Positions 1-10,820 of a stretch of 64,000 bases of DNA are shown here, in pieces. The stretch comes from Sclerodactyla briareus. Lineage: Eukaryota; Echinodermata; Holothuroidea; Dendrochirotida; Sclerodactylidae. Location: the NCBI GenBank assembly GCA_026419785.1, contig JAODTK010003821.1:248001-312000 (forward strand), written 5' to 3'. Under the pieces are notes generated by a model. That model saw only the letters and a program-made list of their open reading frames with translations. It ran no database searches and was not told the origin of the DNA. Numbering within the stretch: the stretch's first letter is position 1; the number at the start of each line of letters is the position of its first letter. The position numbers and the translations under genes are program-made.

Positions 1-280
1 TAAACACAAAAGCTCGACCCCACCTGAATGGTGGTGTAGGTGTTCCGATAATGAGTTCATGGAACCCTATTGTTTTGAGGTTTCCAGAGGTCCAGTCTAG
101 GAAATCCTTGAAATTAGTGTTAAGCTATCTTGATCAAGAGCATAGGAACCTATTGGTTGGGTTGGAAAAAATGGGAAACTTGTCAGACGTTATGTTCCCA
201 CAATGAGCTGGTACAAATCTCCCATGTGCCTTGAGTCTGGCAATGGCTGTCAGTAAAGAGTCAAGAAATCACCTAGCCTT
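1..280 (+). repeat. Dispersed repeat, CTCGACCCCACCT family fragment
   Basis: The stretch carries the run ctcgaccccacctgaatgg, then a degenerate block ending in cctattgttttgagg. The same order of blocks recurs at 15365-15530, 21360-22060, 35755-35835 and 38440-38530. Those copies share the words catacttggtatgtggg, cataatgagtacatga and aggtcatctgaggtcaa. It is a diverged copy of a non-coding dispersed repeat. No terminal repeats or coding sequence are visible. Confidence 0.5.
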
Positions 281-2149
281 TTGGCTTTCTGGTTTACTTT
301 GTAGAGATGTGAGAGTCCTGTACTGTGTCCTAAAAAAGGATGCCGATCATATGGCTGGAAATGATCTGTGCACTATCTGGGTAGGCTGTGTGCCTTGCTC
401 ATGTAATTGAATGAGTCCAGCAAGGTTTGCTGTTTGAGATGTCCATTACTTCTTGTGATACATTATCTCAAAAGTTTGCCTGTATATTGGAAATGGCCGT
501 GGAGCTAGTTTTCTGGTGCTGGGGCCCCATCATTTTGCATTCTATCCAGGTCAACCGTTACATCTATTAGCACTATTAACTGCTATGACACCCTGGAGCC
601 AGTTTTTCTGTTCCCTATCGGCTGATTTCAGTACTTCCTATTGTTGATCAGACTTATACCATCCTCAGAGAGTAACTTTTCCTCCACATCACCACACTGG
701 GGAAGTTGCCGCAGTCAGCTGCAATCCTAACTTATTCAAGGCTTTGAAGTTGGCATCTCATGGCTTGAGCTATGTCCTTAGAATCCTTCCTAAGCCAAGG
801 GCTTTAGACTACTTTCTCCCCTCTGTGTAAGTCTAGATCACCATGATCACTCACGGGAATCAAATGATCGAGGCTTAATTTGTCTCACTTTCGAAAATGA
901 AAGACGTGAATACCCAACAATCGCTTTGATCTGACTGAATAGCTAGTATGCTGTTTTGTTCCTGTAATGGCCTGTGGACCTTCGTTCTTCGATGAGGCAG
1001 GAGGCCATAATCACGTTGTGACTGGTTCGAAGCTGGAGAGCGATAACGGGGCTAATCCCCTTTTTGTGCCCTCCAAGTCCTTCATCTTCGTGTTTTGCTC
1101 GATGACTGCGAGCCCCTGTACTGGGAAACGTTCTTTCTCCTCTCTTGTCTGCAATCAGTAGAATTTTTTGCGATAGAGATTCTTGAGTCTTGTTTTTCCG
1201 GGGCAGTCTGTTCCAGACTTCTGAGAATGTATACTCTAACTTCCCATTGGTCTCAGACCACAAAAAGGGTTTGTCGCTCTTTTGGAATAATGCATTGCTT
1301 CATTGTAAACTTTGACCGTTCCCCTCAAATAATCTAGATTTGCTCACCTCTGTCTCATCTCCTCATTCTCATTTCTCTTCTCCCTCCAGCTCCATCCGTT
1401 TTGCTGGTGAGTTATGACAGTCTAAATTTCGAAATTTCAATACTGAAGTGTGTCTCTCATTTCCTTTTCTCTTTTCGACCGTTTTGCACTTTTTTCCATC
1501 CCTTCCAATTCCACACGACATTCTTGCTCCTTCAGTCTGTTAACAACTTGTACAATTGCACCTGGTGAGACAAGAGTTTCTGTAGAATCTTCAACCCTTC
1601 CCTGTACCTCTTACCTTTACTCTCCATCATTTTTAACATAGAGTGGATGTCACTGGAGGTCATCTTCATGACTAAGGGAAAGTGGTTCCCCTCTGGAAAA
1701 CTTTCACATTCTGGGAGCTCAGATGCAAAATGGTGCTATTAATTCATAATTGGGCCCTTTTGATATGTAAAAATTCACCTATTCATAGTTATGTATGTAA
1801 CTTTATTGTTTTGTATGAAATATAAATCGAATCAATTTGTAGTTTGTCTCATTGACAAATGGCCTGGCCTTACTCTCAGGCTCTCACAGATCACTTATAT
1901 CGCCGCCGCTGCCTTTGTTTTGGCCCACAAACTTTCACTGCCTCATGTATGGGAATTCCTCGCATGGGGGGCCATTTATAGAAAATTCGCCTGGAAAACC
2001 CCCCATTCCTGGAAAAATCAACTTCGCATCCGTTGTATCAGTGGCATAGCTTAAAAATTTTGTGAGCTTGGAGAGAACTGGAACATTGAAGTCATTGAAC
2101 CTGCAAAAGTCAATAATGATGGTGTTAGTGGATGACTTCAAGTCCGGTA
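281..2149. other. No recognisable gene
   Basis: Open frames here, such as 943-1263 on the minus strand and 967-1161 and 1791-2054 on the plus strand, overlap one another in several frames. They show no domain motif, conserved-looking residue pattern or convincing splice sites. I see only ordinary AT-rich intergenic or intronic sequence. Confidence 0.5.
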
Positions 2150-2602
2150 TATAATGACTGATTCACTTCTGAATGATGTTCGTCCATAACTGAGTCCAAA
2201 TTATTTTGTCAGGATTGTGACATATTCCAATAGTCTGTCCTGTTGCACAGGCGCATAGCTAGGATCGGTCAGCAAATGCTGAGAATGCTTTCATCACGTG
2301 ATTGTCTTGGAACCTGTTCATTATGTTTCATTAAGCTGGTCAAAGAATGGCAGTTTCACATTGTTATCAAACTGAGCGAGTTTCGCTGCTTCAACAGCAC
2401 AGTTTGTCAATAGCACCAACTTGAGCCACTTGCTCTCAGGTTTTTTGAAACAGTAAAAGTTGTAGTCGTCGATGGTGGATTTTTCTTTCTTTGATTCAAG
2501 TGGCTCGAAATGTGCGCGAACAGGCTATCTTAATGTGAAAAGTCAATTGTTGACTCCCGAAACTTGGAACTTAGTCTGTTGATTGTTGGAAGAACATCAC
2601 AG
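2150..2602 (-). pseudogene. hAT-like transposase C-terminal relic (ZNF862/ZMYM-like class)
   Basis: Reading the minus strand from 2601 gives CDVLPTINRLSSKFRESTID. This resembles the D-V-L-P-x-L-x-R-L-S-x-x-F stretch of domesticated and free hAT transposases of the ZNF862/ZMYM type. In other frames follow NFYCFKKPESKWLKLVLL, then VEAAKLAQFDNNVKLPFFDQ, then MKAFSAF joined by a frame change to DPSYAPVQQDRLLEY. The last two fit the F-x-x-FDP region of the same proteins. At least two frame changes and several stops separate the blocks, so this is a dead fragment. The 108-bp minisatellite begins about 90 bp further up. The family call rests on motif memory only. Confidence 0.42.
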
Positions 2603-2689
2603 AGTACTTTAAAAACTGCAATGAATTCCAATTTTGTCATTAGGTAGAAAAGTCCAGTTGCCCACTACATATGCCCTTTCATGCTTTGT

Positions 2690-3200
2690 GCATACAGTAG
2701 TGAGAAGTTGCGCGTACGTTGTTTTCGACACTAACATGCCACTTCCTGCAACTAGCTCCACTGTTGTTTTCCTCACAAAGGACTTTGGGGTCTTGCCAAG
2801 GCTCTACAGAGGAGTCGCACGTATGCTGTTTTCAGCACGAACATGCCACTTCCTGCAACTAGCTCCACTGTCGTTTTCCTCACGAAGGACCTTGGGGTCT
2901 TGCCAAGGCTCTGCAACAGAAGTCGCGCGTACGTTGTTTTCGGCACGAACATGCCACTTCCTGCAACTAGCTCCACTGTTGTTTTCCTCACAAAGGACTT
3001 TGGGGTCTTGCCAAGGCTCTGCAACAGAAGTCGCGCGTACGTTGTTTTCGGCACGAACATGCCACTTCCTGCAACCAGCTCCACTGTTGTTTTCCTCACA
3101 AAGGACTTTGGGGTCTTGCTAAGGCTCTGCAGGAGAAGTCGCGCATACTCTTTTTTTCGGCACGAACATGCCACTTCCTGCAACTTGCTCCACTGTTGTT
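2690..3200. repeat. 108-bp minisatellite, about 4.6 copies
   Basis: The word aacatgccacttcctgcaac recurs at 2733, 2840, 2948, 3056 and 3165 (last copies with one or two changes), so the period is 107, 108, 108 and 109 bp. Because 108 is a multiple of three, the array stays open over 136-162 codons in both strands. This gives long repetitive frames (plus 2634-3122 and 2843-3316, minus 2773-3183) that look like genes but are by-products of the periodicity. The copies are about 90% alike by eye. Confidence 0.9.
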
Positions 3201-6200
3201 CCCGCTGGAGTCTGAGGAAAGAAAAAACGCATCATCCAGTACGCTATAAAACTGACATGGATCAAAATAGGAAAGCAGATGCCACAGTTTCAAGGGGTCT
3301 TGTATTACTCTGGTAACCCATTCTGCCACACTAGGCTGAAAATGTGTAGCTCCCTGCAGTGGTATCAACTCTAAATACAGTAAAGTATAAATCCACAGAA
3401 ATCTTGAGTCATCCCGCTGCTGCTGCAGTCTAGAATGTGCAGCTGTCACACAGATAATCTTGCACAGCCCAAACACAGCACATCAGTCCCTCAAAGTCAT
3501 TGAGAATTTATAGAATATTTCACTTACTGCTTGATTCTGTTTTCAATCAAAGGAAGTTGTGTGTCACAAATTAGAGAAGAACGTTCACAAGAGATTCACA
3601 GTACCACAGTAAGTAATACATAGATGAGCAGTCCATAGTAGTAAATCATTCCAATGAAAGATATTGTGACAACAGGAAAAAAAGTTTCTTAGTTTGTATA
3701 CCATGAACGGGCAATGTCCAATACTTTGAATCTCTCAGAAACCATTAAGCTTGACGGCTGTGGCAGCTCTAAATATAATCTCATTCAATTTATTTTGTTT
3801 GTTTCTTCACTTTAATAAAGACAAATAAAATGAACAAGTTATAACATTGTAGCCAATCAAGGAAAGGTCAATAAGTGAAATGAAAAAGAAGTGATCTAGG
3901 AACCCTTGTGGGCTCATCTTAGTGGTTCACTCCCAGGTGAACATAAGTTGAAATTGAATAGTGTACACAGATAACAAATGTTGAATCTAAATACTTTTGA
4001 GCCTAGTCTGGGATTTTGATTCTGGGATGAAAGGATGAAGGGGCTTTGTATTTCTGTTCTGTTTTAGTGTGTAAGTTGGAGAAACTGTTCAACACATATG
4101 CTATGTCAGTTGACTCTAACATACTTATCATTAAATGCGAGTTCAGAGCCCATTGGAAGCCCAAGGACTATTTGTTTTCCCCACCCCCAAAAACCAAAGT
4201 GCTGTTGGAAAAGGATAATTGTCGCTTGAAATGTCTCACGCCACCCACCTGTTAAAGGGGTACCTTGTCAGAGGACTTATATGGAGGGTCCTATGTGGCA
4301 GCTCTATTGGAAAGTCCCCCAGGGGAAACGATTGGAGTGAAAACTGAAAATGGCGTGGGTCGGAAAAAGCGAGAAAGGGAGAAAAGAGGAACAAAGCAAG
4401 GGTGCGTTTGCAGTTAGGGTATAGGGGTGGACAAAGCACTTAAGGTCAGGGGACATCTGAAAGCGCTTCTAGAAACATCTACGGACCTGGAGAAGCGCTA
4501 TACTGTATAGGAATGAGTTTCTTGTTATATATATATTATATATTGTATTCATTTTGTACAGGTAAGGATTGTTCTTGATAATCGACATGTGTGATTCGTT
4601 ACAGGTACTGTGAAATGTAGTTTTGATATATGATTACTTGTTAACTTTAGAAGCATACAAAGGTTTTAATGGGGGAACAGTTTTAGGTGAGAGTGAAAGT
4701 GGTATCTGTAAGAGAAAGTGAAAGATTATGTTGAAATCATTGAAACCCTCAGTCAACTTTGCAATGTCTGTGAACTGACCAAATATGTAAATTCTTAAAC
4801 CAATATCATCATCATTATTTTCATCATTACAGTCATAGTAAAGATCGCAGTGAAAGTTATGCAATGTATATTTGTATTCAAATATTAATTTTATTATACA
4901 AACATTTTGTGTCAAAATAAAACTTTCAGTGAACTGATATAGTATGCCGTTTGAACTTTCTGCATTATATTATCGCAAACTTTTTTCAAGGGTATCACAG
5001 AACAGATTCTGTCAATTAATGGATACTCCTGCTGGTGGAAAGCCCCCTTTTCCTTGGGGCTGGTGACAAGATTGATACCAGCAACTGTTGACTCCTGTCC
5101 ATATATACAATGGTGTGATAGTCCACAGAGTTGCCCTGGGTGCCCCCATCGCCATTAGTCTTTCTGGGTGAAACCCAAACAGATATAGTCAACCCAAAAA
5201 CACGTTGGGTTCCGGGCAAACCCCCCCCCCTATTCCCCCCAAGGGATGACAAATGTTTCACAGGCTGTCACTAGGAACTGAAGGCCTCCACTTGATACAT
5301 GGTGTTCCCCTTGTTACCATTAGTTTATACCTCTGCTGGATGAACCATCTGGAGATTAACATGGTTGATCAATAAACACACCCCTGTCATCACACCTGTC
5401 ACAAGGTCCCCAGTCCATACGGTGGTGTAGCTCCACCAGGAGGTGCACGGGGCCTCTCTCGACATCTGTGCTCCAGTCATTGATGACCATTTATAATGGG
5501 GTCACCCCAGCTGATTACCCCAGCTGATTAGACTACAGTGTAGTAGATAATGGTTAGGGTGCTGCAGATGTGGGCAAGGCGACTTTTACATGGGCTAAAG
5601 TGGTTGGATAATTCATGGGGTGGTCAAAGAGATTCTTGAGAGGTGGTCGGGAGTGTGACAACATTGATGGCAAGCAGCTTGGATTCATGCCTGAAGCAGC
5701 ATTCCTCTGGCAGCTGTGGGGAAGTTGCCTAGCGGAAGATGCCCTTCACTTTTGTCCACCTTGTAGAAAGTGTTTTGGTCTCAGAGAGTGAACAATAATG
5801 GATGTGCTGACAGTGTGTGAGGGTGCAGGGAGTCGGATAGCCTGCCTTGCCTTGTCACTATCAGCTACCCCCATTGGATGAACAGTACACTGCAATCTGA
5901 TCCTGGAAGGAGCTGGAAACACCCCACAAAATGCCTTTTTTGTGGATTTCTAATATTATTCTGTGAAATGTTCTCTCCTCGAGGTTATCCTCTAAGGACA
6001 GGCATCTTGAACAAACCATCGAGGCCCCTTTGACCCCTCTGTAAGAAATGATATAGTGACTTAATTTTTCGATTTTGTTTAAATGTGTGAGTGTGCGGTT
6101 AATGATGGGTTGTCATAGTCTACAGGCAATAGAAAATGGTAAAGTCATTGATTGCTCTCAGTCCAACCACTCATTGTTTTGGGTGAGGGAATACCAAGGA

Positions 6201-6529
6201 CAGATTATTATGATGAATGACAGACAAGAAGCCTATCTAAAATGCCTATGGTCTTCTAGTGTACTGAAACGGTTATCATGGGCGCTGGTTTCCGACACCC
6301 AACGTTTACACAATAGGCCCTCCTTTACAGGAAAAGGGTCTCACTCCCCAATAAGCCTTTGCCACCATATCAGACCAATGACTGCCTCCCAAGGGGGGCC
6401 GAGACCCCCTTCTCAAAAACTGGCCCAATGTCATAAGCCCTCAACTGGTACTCCCGGAGTGTACCGTAGTACGGCTCACACAATTAGAGCTGCCCCCCCC
6501 ACATGGCAACAACTGAGGGGGGGAGGTGG
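3201..6529. other. Gene-free stretch
   Basis: No coding domain, RNA gene or complete mobile element is recognised. Small features are a C-run near 5220, a short direct duplication of ccagctgattacc at about 5509-5530, and an AT-rich stretch with a TATATA run near 4525-4545. The open frame 6075-6605 has no recognisable motif. Its downstream part overlaps the edge of the gypsy relic that follows. Confidence 0.5.
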
Positions 6530-6536
6530 GGATGGG

Positions 6537-6863
6537 TCAACAGGTGGCTCCACGGAGTGTCCACTCCAAGACAACATCAGCATTGGAGTGATCTCTGCCG
6601 GCTAGTCTATTTGGAAATAGTATGTACCCAGCAGCTCCAGGCCACCTAGCCAACCGGTTACAACCAGCAAGGGACCCATGACCTGTGCGGAGAAGAACCT
6701 CAACCCACCCCCTTAGAGATGGGGCGGAAGGAAATGCTTGATGAATGTGACAACAGCGAGGAGCTCTACGAGATACGGAGTCCTTCCTCGCTGTTACTAA
6801 GGGACGGCTCGCATACGCAATATGGTGTTCCTCACTCTCGCAACCTGCGACAAGGAGCAGCAC
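6537..6863 (-). pseudogene. Ty3/gypsy RNase H relic
   Basis: The minus frame reads HHIAYASRPLVTARKDSV, matching the I-A-Y-A-S-R-x-L strand at the start of gypsy RNase H. Further on come TGHGSLAGCNRLARWPG and then GRDHSNADVVLEWTL. These correspond to the T-D-H-x-S-L block and the H-x-N-A-D-A-L-S-R block that closes RNase H in this family. The usual catalytic Asp of TDH reads Gly here (TGH), so the copy could not be active even if expressed. It follows the RT relic in the order expected for gypsy pol. Confidence 0.75.
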
Positions 6864-7052
6864 CGATCGCCTTCAACTCGCAATCAGTTGTCGATATAAC
6901 TTATATTATATAATTAGATACAGCAGTGTGCGGAGCTGTTGTCAGCTTTGGACTTGAGAATTCGGAATAGCTCCTCGCATTCATCAGACAGCTAAACTTT
7001 TGAACTTTCAGATCAAAGCATGGAGAGGAACTGGCAATTCTTGGCAAAATCC

Positions 7053-7660
7053 TTAATAAATGTCCTTATAAATAGGAGCCAAGCCAAAATCCTCGTAAAC
7101 TGCTAACGTTAGTCGGGGGGGCCAATCTATGACAAGTTGCCTGGATCTCAACCTGGGTCGGCACTCCAACCCCTGATTTGATATGACGTGGCCCAAATAC
7201 TTCACTTCCCTCTTTAACAAATGACATTTAGATGGCTTGAGTGTCAACCCCGCCCCGATAACCGATTGCAACTCTTCCCCAGACTAGCTGAAATGCTCCT
7301 CAGTCACTGGAGCCATAAATGATGATATCATCTCTATAACTCAAAACAAACTTGCAATGTAAGCCACGTAACACCTGCTCCATAATTCCTCTAACGTGCG
7401 GGAGCAATTGCAAAAAGTTCAATGGCAGACGTACGTTCGTATAGGCCACTCCCCATGAGAAGCAGTTTCTCTTTGTCCCTCTGCTCCATTTCTACCCTGC
7501 CCTTTTCTATCGGCTCTTGAGATCTAGGGTGGAAAACAATCGGGGCCCCTGACAAGCATTATCAAAGCATCCGAACTATCGTCTATTTCGGCATAGGGAA
7601 TGTATCGATAGGTACCTCGTTCAACCTGCTGGTAATCGTGCAGAAACGCGCAGGGAAAGC
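7053..7660 (-). pseudogene. Ty3/gypsy reverse transcriptase relic
   Basis: The clearest part is the minus frame 7053-7271: IGAGLTLKPSKCHLLKREVK followed by YLGHVISNQGLEC. This is the G-L-x-L-x-P-x-K-C and Y-L-G-H-x-V/I-S block at the end of gypsy RT. Upstream on the same strand (7290-7660), in shifting frames, are short matches to the palm region, such as STLDLRA, EMEQRDKEK and VTEEHFS. The Y-x-D-D box is not intact. Stops and frame changes are frequent. The order with RNase H (6537-6863) and the protease linker (8108-8401) is that of an intact pol. Confidence 0.8.
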
Positions 7661-8107
7661 CGTCGGTGCTCCCTAATTGGACAACTGGGGAACACCAGGC
7701 ACTCTTAAAGGGTTACTACACATGTTTTTTAAGCATATCGTCACCTCAGCCTGTGCTTCCGCCCGTTTATGGAACGGCAACTTCCGGTGGGGGGCTTGCC
7801 GATTGGGGCACACTGCCTGTCTCAACACGATGCCTTTACAATCCCCAGTTCACCCAGGGGATCACCCTCACAAGTATATACATCCCTATTTCTCTCTCCG
7901 AGAACTTCCTTAACAGGGGGCGCTGCTCTTCCCCCAGGCATCTCACCACTACGGTGAACACTCCTCACTCAGGAGGCAGTTCCTTAGAAATTGAGGCTTG
8001 GGTAGACTTCCACAACATCACAACCTATGTAACCACCCCTACATTGTGGCCTTTAAACAATTTGTAGTGTTCGCCTCAGCATTGAACACTATACAGACGT
8101 CCCTTGG

Positions 8108-8401
8108 CTACATCGACCACCATGACTTTCTGATAACCCAGGCGTCGGCTCCAATAAGCCCACTCTGGAAAGCCACAGGCGGGACCCCGCCCAAAAGTAG
8201 AATCAACACCCCAGAGACTATTGCCTCACGCTCAGCGGGAATAACCCATTTTCCCACAAGGGCCACCTTAAACTGAATTCCCTGGCAAAACCTTTTTTGG
8301 GATGGGCACGGCAAAGTGGGTTTCTCCAACAAACAATGTCGACGTCGTGCCCGAGCTTTGCAACTCAGTCCATGCTCTCCATAGGAATTCTGCTCCAACA
8401 A
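8108..8401 (-). pseudogene. Gypsy pol fragment between protease and RT
   Basis: The 97-codon minus frame contains GKWVIPAEREAIVSGVL. This resembles the segment between the retropepsin and RT domains of gypsy elements, where a V-x-I-P-A/P-x-S/R-E-x-x-V-x-G pattern is common. It lies between the gag and RT relics, which supports the call. No D-T/S-G protease active site is readable nearby, so that domain seems lost or unrecognisable. Confidence 0.45.
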
Positions 8402-9126
8402 AACCCGGGTTAGAGATAAGGGGCGACCACAACTCCCACAGGGATCTCAAAGGCTTGAAAATCGGAAGATGAAGGTGGTTTTACCTTCTTGGAGTGGCCT
8501 ACCAATCTCCCACCTGCAGTTCCCCGACGCGTCAGAGGACCCCGCTACCCCTGCTGCTCACTCGTTACCAGGTCTCAACGCTCACACTAGTAATATCGCT
8601 CCGTATCTACTAGCAAGGAAGCATCTGTATTAGCAACAGCGAATATTGGCAACAATTTCGTTTCCTATTATTCCCAGGACTCGTGTGACAGGGCAGGGCT
8701 TCAGCTGCTTTGGTCCAGGTTGCCCCTCCTCCCCACGCAGTTCTATTTTCCCGGACTCTGACCGTTTCGGTTACACAAGGACCTTACGACTAATATGACC
8801 CCACTGACGCACATTGACAACACTGCCTCTGCGTGGCACGAAGAAAAAAAAAATTAGTACCAACTGAAGGGGTGGATGATGGGGGCATGCCCCTGCGCCC
8901 GAGTTAGATTGTCCTCGCACTTTCCTCGAGGACCTTCGCTAGTTGAATCTCCAACTAATCCAACGTCTGAACAATTAGCTTCTACTTCAGCCCCCGGAGA
9001 CACAGTATATGCCTGCCGTCGGGGTTTTCAACATCCCCTTCCGCCTGCTCAAAGCCGCCACTCAAGAGCAAGGTGTTCCCTCCTCCGTCGTCTTGGGCCG
9101 ACCTTTTCTATCGCAATAAACAAAAC

Positions 9127-9548
9127 CTATCCGTAGATCATCCCATAAAAACAACCTAAAGCTAGCTCATGAGCCCGGGTATCTAGGCTAAGGGGTATGC
9201 CTCTAACACCTCCCGACGGCTGATAGCCGATCAAACTGTGACAACCCTCCCCCTCCCCACGGACACGTGACCTCATCTTCGCTCTCCTCGCACAAATGAG
9301 GGCAGCAGGTGCAAAAAAAACTTGACAGAGCTTCAACATGGCAGGGGAGGACCCGCGCTCAGCAGAGGAAAATCCGTGTATACCTCCTGGGCGTGACTCT
9401 TCAACCTGGCCATGAGGAACTTACTCCGCTCACGTCTGTCCATCCATTGATCTCTGCACTGCCGTGAAGTGGGCCACATACATCTCCATGCCGTCTCACC
9501 ATCAAGGTGTCTGATGAGCGGCTTACGCCTTACGAAGACGGGCAACAA
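9127..9548 (-). pseudogene. Ty3/gypsy gag relic
   Basis: Minus frame 9333-9548 reads RRKPLIRHLDGETAWRCM, then RRERSKFLMARLKSHAQEV. These match the gag pattern D-G-x-x-x-W followed by W-x-x-x-E-K/R-x-x-x-L-x-x-x-L-x-G/S-x-A-Q-E-V. Minus frame 9127-9339, shifted relative to it, continues with RSRVRGEGE and a degenerate tail, as in the middle of such gag proteins. The N-terminal part would lie beyond the nested element, above 10650. There is no zinc knuckle in the readable part. Confidence 0.6.
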
Positions 9549-9665
9549 CCCGCGAGGCCCAAGGACCTCCCCTCCAGGTGTAACCCCACTACTACGAGGC
9601 CCGTTCCCTCATTCTTTGAAGATTTAAAAACTAACCTTTTGCCTCTTTCCAGTGTCGACTCAGTC

Positions 9666-10642
9666 CAGTGGCGTCACCCGGCTTTGGGGGGGGGGGCACA
9701 GAACATTTTGTGGAGGGCACACAGATTTCCATCTAAGCGACGCCACCATAGGTTGGGCGCGTAGCGTACTCGGAAAATGTTGGTTGCGCAAGCCCCCCGA
9801 TGGCCGGAAAGACCTTTTTCGAGCGTCTAGCTGCATGTACCAACCCGCCCCCCTTTTTTTTTCGAATCGTGGGCTTTTGTGATCACAAATTCCGTAACGG
9901 TTGAAAATTTTAACATTTTTAATTTTTGAATTTTAAATCAAATGGCCAGAAGTGAATACTTTCGAGAATATTCAATAATTTGTGCTCGTCACTACTGTTT
10001 CACCAGTCCGCGAAGCGCGCGTATTTCTGGCGTTCCTCCCGACACATCTGGAAAAACAGGATCTCACAAGAAAATTTGGACGTTTAGTTGTTTAGCTATC
10101 TTCAGCTCTACTGGAGAAACGCATTGAAAATCGAAGGCCAGTCTAACGCCTAAGCTACTGCAGTTCCAAATCGGCGTGGTCGAGGTGGGGGGCCGGAGAC
10201 TAAAGGGTTCAGTGATTAATAAAGGTTGACTGTATTTTTCGAAGTCACTTAGAATGTTTGTTTGTATACCTTCAGTACTTGAATCTCACCGATATGTATG
10301 AGTTAGGAGGCCAACAGGTGAACATTTTCATAGAGCGGGCGGATATGACGTGAAGCCACGGGACAAAATCCACTACTATTACACGCGCGACGCGCGCGAA
10401 AATTTTCCACTTTCTATCGCATTCGAGGCGAATTTGGCACAATTACTGCTTTCTTGTGATATGTTTCGTTTTGTTTTGCCAGATCTATTTCAAACTGGTA
10501 TTCAATACTGACTACAGAATAGTTTTTCGAAAATCACGAAACTCATTTGGGGGGGGGGGCACCACGGGGGCACAAGGTTTCGAGGGGGGCACACTCCCCC
10601 CCCCCTGCCCCCCCCCCCCTCGCCTCTTTGCGACTGCCACTG
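9666..10642. mobile_element. hAT-type non-autonomous element nested in the gypsy relic
   Basis: The left end reads CAGTGGCGTC and the right end, on the opposite strand, CAGTGGCAGTC. Each is followed 15-25 bases inside by a G-run of 11-13. The flanks are ACTCAGTC (9658-9665) and GCTCAGTC (10643-10650), an 8-bp direct repeat with one mismatch. A CAGTGGC-like end plus an 8-bp target duplication is the hAT signature. The 977-bp interior holds no transposase, so it is non-autonomous. It interrupts the gypsy gag region and is therefore the younger insertion. Frames inside it (9507-9764, 9652-9882, 10456-10738) are not genes. Confidence 0.65.
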
Positions 10643-10805
10643 GCTCAGTCACCAACCTCTCCACAGTGCCCCGTCCACTCCCTCGCCGAGCAGCCTCCCT
10701 ACGGGCCATACACACTTAAAAAAAAACTTTCGAATTAATGAGGATGCTGTGGAGTCCGAGTCACCAACAAGATCAACGGGAAGAGTGGGGAAAGGGGGTT
10801 TAATT

Positions 10806-10820
10806 CCACTTCTGACACCA
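10806..10820 (-). other. Ty3/gypsy primer-binding site
   Basis: On the minus strand this reads TGGTGTCAGAAGTGG, a common form of the tRNA primer-binding site just inside the 5' LTR of invertebrate gypsy elements. The corresponding place in the right-hand element (62470-62486) reads tggtggcagcggtggga, a related sequence. The 5' LTR should therefore lie from about 10821 upward, possibly to about 11490, but no matching 3' LTR was found to prove it. Confidence 0.6.

Larger units (their letters stand above)
6530..10820 (-). mobile_element. Decayed Ty3/gypsy LTR retrotransposon, minus strand
   Basis: Reading from high to low coordinates, the stretch holds the parts of a gypsy element in the expected order. 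These are a primer-binding-site-like sequence (10806-10820), gag remnants (9127-9548), a protease-to-RT linker (8108-8401), reverse transcriptase (7053-7660) and RNase H (6537-6863). All parts are in different frames with stops between them, so the element is dead. Local GC is higher than in the flanks. A hAT-type element (9666-10642) sits inside the 5' part. No integrase was recognised below 6530, so the 3' part appears lost. The LTR boundaries were not resolved. Confidence 0.75.

Noticed and set aside
10456..10738. Gly/Pro-rich frames on both strands
   Set aside because: They span poly-G/C tracts and the right end of the nested hAT-type element.
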